From: an uncultured Ruminococcus sp.
Lineage (GTDB): Bacteria; Bacillota; Clostridia; Oscillospirales; Ruminococcaceae
Assembly: GCA_900539095.1 (NCBI GenBank)
Contig: UQAR01000047.1
Span: 1-18,112 of the forward strand
Length of the DNA stretch: 18,112 bases
Direction of reading: 5' to 3'
The notes beneath the pieces are model-generated. The model made no database searches, had not been told where the DNA came from, and worked only from the letters and a program-made list of their open reading frames with translations. Shown in pieces: positions 1-6,248 of this stretch. A program made the position numbers and the translations under genes. How positions within the stretch are numbered: position 1 is the stretch's first letter; each line of letters opens with the position of its first letter.

Positions 1-45
1 GATTCGCCTTAGTCTCGTGGGCTCGGAGATGTGTATAAGAGACAG
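1..45. other. Nextera i7-side adapter (sequencing artefact)
   Basis: Positions 27-45 are the Tn5 mosaic end AGATGTGTATAAGAGACAG. Positions 12-26 are the Nextera read-2 handle GTCTCGTGGGCTCGG. Positions 4-11 (TCGCCTTA) match the N701 i7 index as written in the adapter, and 1-3 (GAT) match the end of the P7 arm. This is untrimmed library adapter and not genome. The neighbouring gene is cut here only because the contig ends. Confidence 0.98.
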
Positions 46-619
46 ATGTAAATGCCGCACGTTCTCCCATGATATCGCTGCGGAGAAGTCCGTAGATGTT
101 AAAATCTGTATAGATATTCACAAACTTTGCCTGACGTTTTGTGCCCTCACAGGTAAAGCCGCATTTTTCCATTACTCTGTTTGACGCCACGTTCACCGTC
201 ATGACCTCAGCCTCAAGCCTTTGCACGCCTGTTTCCTCAAAGCAAAATCTTATGACACGCCTTAGAGCCTCGGTGACAAAGCCCATATTCTGATACGCTG
301 CCGAAATTCGATAGCCTATCATTGCCTGACGGTCATTCTCGATATTGAACAGGTTCACCTCGCCTGCCAGTCTATGATTTTTCTTCAGCTCTATACCCCA
401 GCTTATATGGTCTTTTTTACCGCTGTTTATAGTCCGCCCAAAAAACAGCGACGGCTCACGCTCCTGCCTTGTCATGTTTCTTCCCCAGTATTTATAAAGA
501 CGCTCGTCAGCCATATAGGTTTTCATATCTTCTGCGTCTGCGGCAGTTTTTGCCCTGAGGATAAGTCTGTCCGTTTCCAGCACAGGAAAATGAGAAAAAT
601 AATAATCCATATCCTGCAA
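46..619 (-). CDS. GNAT family N-acetyltransferase, RimJ/RimL type, 3' end cut by adapter
   Basis: Reading the minus strand from an ATG at 610 gives 188 residues before the adapter. An in-frame TTG at 619 is better placed behind the AGGGAG at about 628-633, so I prefer 619 but cannot exclude 610. The protein looks like a GCN5-related acetyltransferase of the RimJ/RimL type, which moves acetyl from acetyl-CoA to an amino group (protein N-terminus, amino sugar or drug). Numbered from the ATG, ETDRLILR lies at 12-19, the acetyl-CoA loop region YQNMGFVTEAL at 106-116, and the family signature NRVMEKCGF at 144-152. The length is close to that of a full family member, so probably only a few C-terminal residues and the stop are missing. 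The substrate cannot be told from sequence. It has its own promoter (698-726). Confidence 0.85.
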
Positions 620-697
620 AATAAACACTCCCTACGATAAAAGGCAGCTCCGCACATTGGTGGGTCTGTCCTAAAGATTTCCCAAGTCTTACTTTAA

Positions 698-726
698 AGT
701 ATACCATAAAGTCTATCAAAAATCAA
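698..726 (-). promoter_or_regulatory. Sigma-A type promoter for the GNAT gene
   Basis: On the minus strand there is a -35 box TTGATT (721-726), a 17-base spacer and a -10 box TATACT (698-703). The start of transcription would fall near 691, giving a leader of about 70 bases before the acetyltransferase start. Confidence 0.6.
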
Positions 727-746
727 GCGTTTTTAAGCAAAATACA

Positions 747-786
747 CAAAAAAGCAGAAAACGCCCCGAATCAAATTCGCGACGCT
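747..786 (-). terminator. Likely intrinsic terminator after the alcohol dehydrogenase
   Basis: In minus-strand RNA, an arm at 775-786 pairs with 760-771 around a three-base loop (772-774), with one mismatch and some G-U pairs. Two U runs follow, at 757-760 and 748-753. It lies about 20 bases after the adh stop. The stem is imperfect, so confidence is moderate. Confidence 0.55.
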
Positions 787-808
787 CTCTGTTCTATAAT
801 CTGGAGAA

Positions 809-2023
809 TTAGAAATCAACTTCTGTATCGTAGTAGCAGCACTTGAGGAGCTTTTCCATTTCTTCCTGTGAAGGCTGACGTGGGTTAGAACCTGTGCAAG
901 CATCTGCGATAGCGTTCTTAGCGATCTCAGGGAGTCTCTCAAGGAATACGTTCTCAGGAACGAATCCCTGCTCACATGGATAGCTGTCTGGGCCATAGTT
1001 CTTGATGCAGTGAGGAATGTTCAGCTTGTCGTTCATGCCTCTTACATACTCGATGATGAGTTTTACCTTCTCGTCGTCATTTGAGCCGCCCAGGTGCATA
1101 TAATCAGCGATAACGCCATATCTCTTCTTAGCTGTTTCGTCCTTAGCGTTGAATGCGATAACCTTTGGCAGATACATTGCGTTAGCTGCACCGTGAATAA
1201 TGTGTGCACCGTAATCAGCAAAAGCAGCACCTGTCTTATGAGCCATTGAGTGAACGATACCAAGCAGAGCGTTTGAGAATGCCATACCTGCAAGACACTG
1301 AGCGTCATGCATTCTGTCTCTTGCACCCATATCGCCGTTGTAAGAATCAATGAGATTCTTCTGGATCATTTCGATAGCGTGGATAGCAAGTGGATCTGTA
1401 TATGCACAGTTAGCTGTTGAAACATAAGCCTCGATAGCGTGTGTCAAAGCGTCCATACCTGTATGAGCTGTCAGTTTCTGTGGCATTGTTTCTGCAAGGT
1501 CAGGGTCAACGATAGCTACATCCGGTGTGATCTCAAAGTCAGCGATAGGATACTTGATACCCTTGTCATAATCTGTGATGATAGAGAATGCTGTTACCTC
1601 AGTAGCTGTGCCTGATGTTGAAGAAATTGCACAGAAGTGTGCTTTCTTTCTCAACTCAGGGATACCGAATACCTTACACATATCTTCAAATGTGCAGTCA
1701 GGATACTCATACTTGATCCACATAGCCTTTGCAGCGTCGATAGGTGAACCGCCGCCCATTGCTACGATCCAATCAGGCTCAAATTCGAGCATGACTTTTG
1801 CACCGTTCATAACTGTTGTTACAGAAGGGTCTGGCTCTACGCCCTCAAGAAGCTTAACTTCCATACCAGCCTCTTTCAGATAATCCTCAGCTTTCTGGAG
1901 AAAACCGTTTCTCTTCATTGAGCCGCCGCCGACTACGATGATAGCTTTCTTACCTTTCAGTGTTTTCAGGTTCTCCAGTGCTCCCTTTCCGTGATAAAGG
2001 TCTCTTGGTAATGTAAATCTCAT
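809..2023 (-). CDS. Iron-containing (group III) alcohol dehydrogenase
   Basis: The 404-residue protein is a full-length iron-dependent alcohol dehydrogenase, the family that includes FucO, butanol dehydrogenases and the C-terminal half of AdhE. Such enzymes reduce acetaldehyde or other aldehydes with NAD(P)H, regenerating oxidised cofactor in fermentation; they are cytoplasmic. Visible motifs are the nucleotide loop GGGSPIDAAKA (90-100), STSGTATEVT (135-144), and the metal site: D191 and H195 in MDALTHAIEAY, H258 in HSMAH and H277 in HGAANA. The last two are 19 apart, about five more than in FucO, which implies a short loop insertion. The start is fixed by AGGAGG eight bases upstream. It is monocistronic with its own promoter and terminator. 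The chain length of the alcohol and the cofactor choice (NADH or NADPH) are not predictable here. Confidence 0.93.
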   Translation of the reverse strand: MRFTLPRDLYHGKGALENLKTLKGKKAIIVVGGGSMKRNGFLQKAEDYLKEAGMEVKLLEGVEPDPSVTTVMNGAKVMLEFEPDWIVAMGGGSPIDAAKAMWIKYEYPDCTFEDMCKVFGIPELRKKAHFCAISSTSGTATEVTAFSIITDYDKGIKYPIADFEITPDVAIVDPDLAETMPQKLTAHTGMDALTHAIEAYVSTANCAYTDPLAIHAIEMIQKNLIDSYNGDMGARDRMHDAQCLAGMAFSNALLGIVHSMAHKTGAAFADYGAHIIHGAANAMYLPKVIAFNAKDETAKKRYGVIADYMHLGGSNDDEKVKLIIEYVRGMNDKLNIPHCIKNYGPDSYPCEQGFVPENVFLERLPEIAKNAIADACTGSNPRQPSQEEMEKLLKCCYYDTEVDF

Positions 2024-2068
2024 TTCTAATTCCTCCTATATGTAATGTAATAATGTAATCCAAAGAGG

Positions 2069-2089
2069 TTTGTGTAAATCTCACACAAA
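2069..2089. promoter_or_regulatory. Inverted repeat in the adh leader, possible operator
   Basis: Perfect 7-base arms TTTGTGT (2069-2075) and ACACAAA (2083-2089) flank a 7-base spacer, between the adh -10 box and the start codon. The position, about +15 to +35 of the transcript, suits a repressor. The redox repressor Rex often controls adh genes in Firmicutes and binds TTGTGA-N6-TCACAA-like sites, but here the half-site spacing differs from that consensus. Rex is therefore only a guess; another regulator or a hairpin is possible. Confidence 0.4.
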
Positions 2090-2110
2090 TTCTCTCTTTG
2101 CTTGCTTTTA

Positions 2111-2140
2111 ATTATACAAAATGTCAATGAACTATTCTAA
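2111..2140 (-). promoter_or_regulatory. Promoter of the alcohol dehydrogenase
   Basis: On the minus strand a perfect -10 box TATAAT lies at 2111-2116. The -35 region 17-18 bases upstream (TTAGAA, about 2135-2140) is a weak match, which would fit a regulated promoter. The predicted leader is about 80 bases and contains the 2069-2089 inverted repeat. Confidence 0.5.
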
Positions 2141-2401
2141 CATAATCTATGAACATTCTATTAATTATTAACTTTTACATAGCGTATATCTGTTAGTGCA
2201 TACAGCTAAATGTACATATGAATGTGTAAAACAGGTGTAAAAAATATCACAATTACATGAAAAATCACGATTTTGTTTGCACTATATGGAATTTTGTGGT
2301 GCTTATTTCGTTTTCTTTTGTTAATAAATTATACATTTATGAGTGTGAAGATATTCCTGTTTATGAAGATAAAAAAATTCATAAAAAATTTGCGTAAGCT
2401 A
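2141..2401. other. AT-rich intergenic stretch, no gene seen
   Basis: This is the middle of the 468-base divergent gap between adh and the ECF gene. An open frame extends upstream of 2492 into it, but it lacks a ribosome site and reads as low-complexity lysine/isoleucine-rich sequence, so I do not call a gene. A small palindrome, AAAATC-AC-GATTTT, occurs near 2261-2275; its role is unknown. Confidence 0.5.
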
Positions 2402-2430
2402 TGGAAATATGCGAAAAAATATGCTATAAT
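2402..2430 (+). promoter_or_regulatory. Promoter of the ECF-coaX pair
   Basis: The -35 box TGGAAA (2402-2407), a 17-base spacer and a perfect -10 box TATAAT (2425-2430) point to a transcript start near 2437. That leaves a leader of about 55 bases holding the 2450-2467 hairpin and the ribosome site at 2476-2482. Confidence 0.6.
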
Positions 2431-2449
2431 ATATTGGTATTGTATTGTA

Positions 2450-2483
2450 TCCTCCCACGATGGAGGAATAATAACAAGGAGGA
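2450..2483 (+). promoter_or_regulatory. Leader with an anti-Shine-Dalgarno arm and two competing partners
   Basis: TCCTCC (2450-2455) is perfectly complementary to GGAGGA at 2462-2467, forming a 6-base stem with a 6-base loop. The same arm is equally complementary to GGAGGA at 2478-2483, which is the ribosome site of the ECF gene. The two pairings exclude each other, so the leader could expose or mask the ribosome site. The pairing is seen in sequence; regulation is inference. No known riboswitch class was recognised. Confidence 0.4.
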
Positions 2484-2491
2484 AATTTAAT

Positions 2492-3115
2492 ATGAAAACA
2501 AAGGTCAACACGAAATCATTGGTGATACTGGGTTTGATGACAGCTCTTACAATGATCTTCTCATTTACCCCTATCGGTTCTATACCGATCGGACCGCTGG
2601 TAATTACCCTTAATGTAATTCCTATTGCGATAGCGGCTGTAACGGTAGGTCCTGTGGGAAGTGCGGTCATTGGCGGAATATTCGGACTACTCAGTTTTTT
2701 GCAGTGTTTCGGAATTGGCGTACCAAGCGGAATGGGTGCAGTTTTAGTATCGATAAACCCTATTTTGGCTTTCGTTCAGCGATTTGTACCAAGACTTCTT
2801 GACGGCATTATCGTAGGATTTATTGCAAAAGGCATGAGCAAGGTAACAAACAATTATGTTTCATATGCTGTTACGGGCTTTTTTACTGCGTTTTTGAACA
2901 CTGCGTTCTTTATGAGTGCACTTGTTTTGCTTTTCGGCAACACCGATTATGTAAAAGAGCTTATGGGCGGAAAGAATATCATAGTATTCATCTGCACCTT
3001 TGTAGGCATAAACGCTTTGGTCGAAATGGCTGTATGCACATTTGTTACAGGTACTGTAGGTGCTGCACTCTACAAAGCAAAGTTCATACCTAACAAAAGT
3101 AAAGCACAGGCATAA
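2492..3115 (+). CDS. ECF transporter S component, probably pantothenate (PanT-like)
   Basis: The start at 2492 gives 207 residues and is set by AAGGAGG nine bases upstream; the open frame continues to 2273 but has no ribosome site there. The product is a very hydrophobic membrane protein with about five or six predicted helices, typical of energy-coupling-factor substrate-binding subunits. The stretch VTLNVIPIAIAAVTVGPVG followed by a glycine-rich helix is characteristic of the folate/pantothenate/riboflavin-type S components. S components catch a vitamin and work with the shared EcfT/EcfA/EcfA' module, which is not in this window. The next gene, 24 bases downstream and on the same transcript, is pantothenate kinase. 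Uptake of pantothenate is therefore the best guess, but the substrate rests on context alone. Confidence 0.8.
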   Translation: MKTKVNTKSLVILGLMTALTMIFSFTPIGSIPIGPLVITLNVIPIAIAAVTVGPVGSAVIGGIFGLLSFLQCFGIGVPSGMGAVLVSINPILAFVQRFVPRLLDGIIVGFIAKGMSKVTNNYVSYAVTGFFTAFLNTAFFMSALVLLFGNTDYVKELMGGKNIIVFICTFVGINALVEMAVCTFVTGTVGAALYKAKFIPNKSKAQA

Positions 3116-3139
3116 TACCACCGAAAGGATAACATACAA

Positions 3140-3904
3140 ATGGTTTTAGCAGTCGATATAGGAAACACAAACATAGTCATGGGTTGTTTTGAAAGCGACA
3201 GGATACTTTTTGTTGAAAGACTTTCTACAAATCAGCAGTCCACGGCACTTGAATATGCAATAATGCTCAAGAACATTCTTGAGATACATTCCATAGACAT
3301 GAACGACTTCAAGGGCGGTATAATCTCGTCCGTTGTGCCTTCTGTTACGCTTACTATGAAAGAGGCTATGGAGAGGCTCATAAAAAAGCGTATCATGGTG
3401 GTAGGACCGGGAATAAAAACGGGACTTAAAATAAACCTTGACAATCCGGCCCAGCTTGGCAGCGACAGAGTTGCTGACGCAGTTGCGGCGATAAATCTTT
3501 ATCCTGTACCTATTATAATGATAGACATGGGCACTGCGACCACCGTATCGGTGATCGACAAGGAAAAGAATTTTATTGGCGGAATGATAATACCGGGACT
3601 GAGGACTTCCCTTGACTCTCTGTCAGGAAAAGCCTCACAGCTGCCTTTTATCAGCCTTGTGCCGCCTAAAAAGGTCATAGGCACGAACACTATCGACTGC
3701 ATGAAGAGCGGTATAATCCACAGCAACGCTGCAAGCATTGACGGAGTTATCGAGAGGATAGAAAACGAGCTTGGAGAAAAATGCACGGTGGTTTCCACTG
3801 GCGGCGTGGCAAAGATAATAGTGCCATACTGCAAGCGTGACATCGTCATTGATGACGAGTTGCTGCTCAAGGGACTTATGATAATCTATAACAAAAACAA
3901 GTAA
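3140..3904 (+). CDS. coaX: Type III pantothenate kinase
   Basis: The 254-residue protein has the length and motifs of CoaX, which phosphorylates pantothenate to 4'-phosphopantothenate, the first step of coenzyme A synthesis, in the cytoplasm. Visible are the phosphate loop DIGNTN (6-11), GSDR (107-110) in the pantothenate/dimer region, and the second ATP motif IDMGTATT (128-135), with the catalytic-type aspartates D6 and D129 present. A glycine motif STGG lies near 219. An AAAGGA ribosome site precedes the ATG with about 10-11 bases of spacing. It is the second gene of the ECF-coaX transcript and is followed by a strong terminator. Type III kinases are not feedback-inhibited by CoA, so control at the importer leader would make sense (inference). 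Confidence 0.95.
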   Translation: MVLAVDIGNTNIVMGCFESDRILFVERLSTNQQSTALEYAIMLKNILEIHSIDMNDFKGGIISSVVPSVTLTMKEAMERLIKKRIMVVGPGIKTGLKINLDNPAQLGSDRVADAVAAINLYPVPIIMIDMGTATTVSVIDKEKNFIGGMIIPGLRTSLDSLSGKASQLPFISLVPPKKVIGTNTIDCMKSGIIHSNAASIDGVIERIENELGEKCTVVSTGGVAKIIVPYCKRDIVIDDELLLKGLMIIYNKNK

Positions 3905-3925
3905 CAACTAAATACAATACACACG

Positions 3926-3956
3926 GCGTCGGGTAGTTTTATCCGACGCTTTTTTA
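3926..3956 (+). terminator. Intrinsic terminator after coaX
   Basis: GCGTCGG (3926-3932) pairs with CCGACGC (3943-3949), with one further G-U pair inside, and is followed directly by seven Ts (3950-3956). It starts 22 bases after the coaX stop. Confidence 0.9.
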
Positions 3957-4019
3957 TATCAGAATAGACAAACAGGCAGTGCCTAAACAGTGGCAAATGC
4001 CGAAAATGCGACATTTCTA

Positions 4020-4048
4020 TTGCTTTCACGGCTTTGTTATGGTACAAT
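4020..4048 (+). promoter_or_regulatory. Promoter of the CotH lipoprotein gene
   Basis: TTGCTT (4020-4025), a 17-base spacer and TACAAT (4043-4048) form a good sigma-A type promoter about 50 bases before the start codon at 4097. A small palindrome, AGGCA-G-TGCCT, lies upstream near 3975; its role is unknown. Confidence 0.6.
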
Positions 4049-4096
4049 CATAGAGATATGGTAAAACGTTTACACAAAACAGAAAGCAGGAAATAT

Positions 4097-6070
4097 ATGA
4101 ACACAAGAAAGATACTATGCCTCATGATCGCAGTGCTTATGCTGACAGGCTGTTCAAAAGGTGGGGACAGCTCGCAGGTTTCATCAAAGGCGGCTGGTAG
4201 CTCAAGCAAGGCAGACAGCAGCGTTTCAGACTATGATAGCACCACCACTGAGCCTGAAACAGACAAGCCTGACCTTGTTATCAATGACAGCGTGGTAGAG
4301 TTCTCACAGGAGAGCGGTTTTTATGAAAGCGGTTTCAGCCTTGAACTCTCTGCAAACGAGGGGGATAAGATATACTACACCACCGACGGCACAGACCCGC
4401 ATACTTCTGCCACAAGGATAGAATACACCGCACCTATCGAGATAAAGGACAGGAGCAACGACCCAAACGTTGTTTCAGCAGTACCAACTGAGATGATATC
4501 AGGCAATTTCAATGAGTTCAGCGTTGGTGATGGGGATTTTTGGTGCATGGCGAAAGCCCCTGCTGACAATGCGGTAGACAAGTGCACTGTTATAAGGGCG
4601 GCAAGCGAAAAAAGCGACGGCAGTGTTTCAAAGGGATTTTCAAAAAGCTTTTACATAGGCAGTGCCGAAGATCACATAAAGGGACTGAAAGAAAGCTGCG
4701 AGGCGGCTGGGCATGACCTTGCGGTGGTGAACATCACAATGGACTATAGCGATCTTTTCGACAACCGCAGGGGAATTTACGTCAAGGGCGATATTTTTGA
4801 CAAGGCACTGGAGGACTACAAAAAGAGCGGTGAGAACATCGAGGGTGAAACTGCAAGACAGCTTGACGCAAACTACAAACAGCGTGGCAAGGAATGGGAA
4901 CGTGACTGTCATGTGGAGCTTGACGAGATATCTGCGGAGGGTAATGTGACGAACGCTTTGTCACAGGACTGCGGAATAAGGATACAGGGAAACTATTCAC
5001 GCTCTGACCTGCAAAAGGGATTCAGGCTTTATGCACGAAAGAAATACGGCGAAAAGAAGTTTGACTACGAGGTATTTGACGGACTGAAAAACACGGCAGG
5101 CGAGGCCATCGACAGCTATAAAACGCTGACGCTCCGTGCTGGAGGAAACTGTGCTTTTACAGCGAAATTCAATGATACCTACTGGCAGAGCCTTATGAAA
5201 GAGCTTGACTGCTCCACAAAGGCGTCACGTCCATGTGTGGTTTATCTAAACGGCGAATACTGGGGACTTTATGTGCTGGAGGAGGACTATTCTGACCGCT
5301 ATTTTGAAAGTCATTACGGCGTGAACAAAGATGATGTAGTGGTATACAAAGGCGATGCTGAGACTTATGACAGCGGTTACAAGCTTGATGAGGGAAAACT
5401 GCCTGAGGGGGAAACTGACGAGGGATATTTCTTCAAGGAGCTTACAGACTTCTTCAATTCACACAAAGACCTTTCTTCACAGGCGGACTACGATGAGTTC
5501 TCAAAGCTTGTTGACACGGACAGCGTGAGAGATTATTTTCTTGCAGAGGTTTGGATAAACAACAAGTGGGACTGGCCGGGCAAGAACTGGTCAATGTGGA
5601 AAGTTCAGAACACAGACAGTTCCAATGAATATGCAGACGGCAGGTGGCGTTTCATGTTCTATGACGTTGAGTTCGGCGGAGTGAGCGGTGAGAGCGACGC
5701 TTGGACCAACACAATGAAAGAGGATAACTACAAGCCTAAGGGACTGCTTGACACGGACACGAAAAATCCTGCGGTGCTGAGTTTTGCTTATCTTATGTCA
5801 AACGAAGATTTCAGGAACGATTTCAATGACAGGCTCTTGAAAATGTCGGAGGGCACTTTCGAGAAAGATAAAGCACTTGAAAAGCTTGCTGAGTTTGAAA
5901 GCGTTTACTCCCCTCTTTATGAGCAGTTTTTTGAGAGATATCCTGAAACAGGCTCGGCTGATGAGGCTCTTCACGGGGATTACGCATCTTCTGACTGCAT
6001 AAGGGCATTCATAGATAAACGTGAAAAATCTATCCAAACTATCGTGGACTGGACAAATTCGCAGTTCTGA
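4097..6070 (+). CDS. CotH-kinase family lipoprotein with chitobiase-like domain
   Basis: The start at 4097 gives 657 residues with a lipoprotein signal: a short positive N-terminus, a hydrophobic run and the lipobox LTGC with C19. The open frame begins at 4034, but the signal peptide decides this start. A Ser/Asp/Thr-rich linker (about 20-58) is followed by a chitobiase C-terminal-like beta domain (about 64-188; YYTTDGTDP at 93-101, then VIRAA and SFYIG) and a CotH kinase domain (about 205-640). CotH marks are GIRIQGNYSR (293-302), FRLYARKKYG (309-318), WGLYVLEEDY (389-398), a Trp-rich NNKWDWPGKNWSMWK (488-502) and the acidic FYDVEFG (521-527). Bacillus CotH is an atypical spore-coat protein kinase. 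In Ruminococcus, CotH modules occur on surface and cellulosome-linked proteins. I infer an outward-facing membrane lipoprotein; kinase activity is unproven. Confidence 0.88.
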   Translation: MNTRKILCLMIAVLMLTGCSKGGDSSQVSSKAAGSSSKADSSVSDYDSTTTEPETDKPDLVINDSVVEFSQESGFYESGFSLELSANEGDKIYYTTDGTDPHTSATRIEYTAPIEIKDRSNDPNVVSAVPTEMISGNFNEFSVGDGDFWCMAKAPADNAVDKCTVIRAASEKSDGSVSKGFSKSFYIGSAEDHIKGLKESCEAAGHDLAVVNITMDYSDLFDNRRGIYVKGDIFDKALEDYKKSGENIEGETARQLDANYKQRGKEWERDCHVELDEISAEGNVTNALSQDCGIRIQGNYSRSDLQKGFRLYARKKYGEKKFDYEVFDGLKNTAGEAIDSYKTLTLRAGGNCAFTAKFNDTYWQSLMKELDCSTKASRPCVVYLNGEYWGLYVLEEDYSDRYFESHYGVNKDDVVVYKGDAETYDSGYKLDEGKLPEGETDEGYFFKELTDFFNSHKDLSSQADYDEFSKLVDTDSVRDYFLAEVWINNKWDWPGKNWSMWKVQNTDSSNEYADGRWRFMFYDVEFGGVSGESDAWTNTMKEDNYKPKGLLDTDTKNPAVLSFAYLMSNEDFRNDFNDRLLKMSEGTFEKDKALEKLAEFESVYSPLYEQFFERYPETGSADEALHGDYASSDCIRAFIDKREKSIQTIVDWTNSQF

Positions 6071-6100
6071 TATCTCGTAAAATATGTCGATCATTTGTAG

Positions 6101-6167
6101 GGGCGAACACTGTTCGCCCGCAGTCTATCGCAAAAGTATGATATCAGTGGGCGACCTCAGGTCGCCC
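6101..6167. repeat. Two GGGCGA hairpins of a short interspersed type
   Basis: Two GC-rich palindromes with the same design lie between convergent genes: GGGCGAAC-ACT-GTTCGCCC (6101-6119) and GGGCGACC-TCA-GGTCGCCC (6149-6167), each with 8-base arms and a 3-base loop. The preceding GTAGG looks like part of the repeat. Their much higher GC than the surroundings and their paired layout recall REP-like or MITE-like intergenic repeats of gut Firmicutes. They have no T tract, so they are not simple terminators. Confidence 0.7.
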
Positions 6168-6198
6168 ATAAATTACTAATAACGTATTTACGCAAACT

Positions 6199-6235
6199 AA
6201 AACGGCAGAACAGCTTGATGCTGAACTGCCGTTTT
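6199..6235. terminator. Bidirectional terminator between the CotH and GH5 genes
   Basis: AAAACGGCAG (6199-6208) pairs with CTGCCGTTTT (6226-6235). After a small internal loop CAGC pairs with GCTG. The A run on the left and T run on the right give U tracts for both strands. It ends 14 bases from the GH5 stop. Confidence 0.9.
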
Positions 6236-6248
6236 TATATTGCTTAAT

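Noticed and set aside
27..45. Transposon end from a natural Tn5-like element
   Set aside because: The mosaic end is joined to index and Illumina handle sequences, so it is a library adapter.
2461..2472. Mini open frame ATG GAG GAA TAA in the ECF leader as a leader peptide
   Set aside because: Only three codons and no ribosome site; the GGAGGA is better explained as a pairing arm.
2273..2491. Upstream in-frame extension of the ECF gene (73 extra residues)
   Set aside because: No ribosome site at the upstream start; the extension overlaps the promoter and hairpin leader, and 2492 has a strong AAGGAGG.
4034..4096. Earlier ATG for the CotH lipoprotein
   Set aside because: It would place 21 residues before a clear lipoprotein signal peptide, and it starts before the end of the promoter -10 box.
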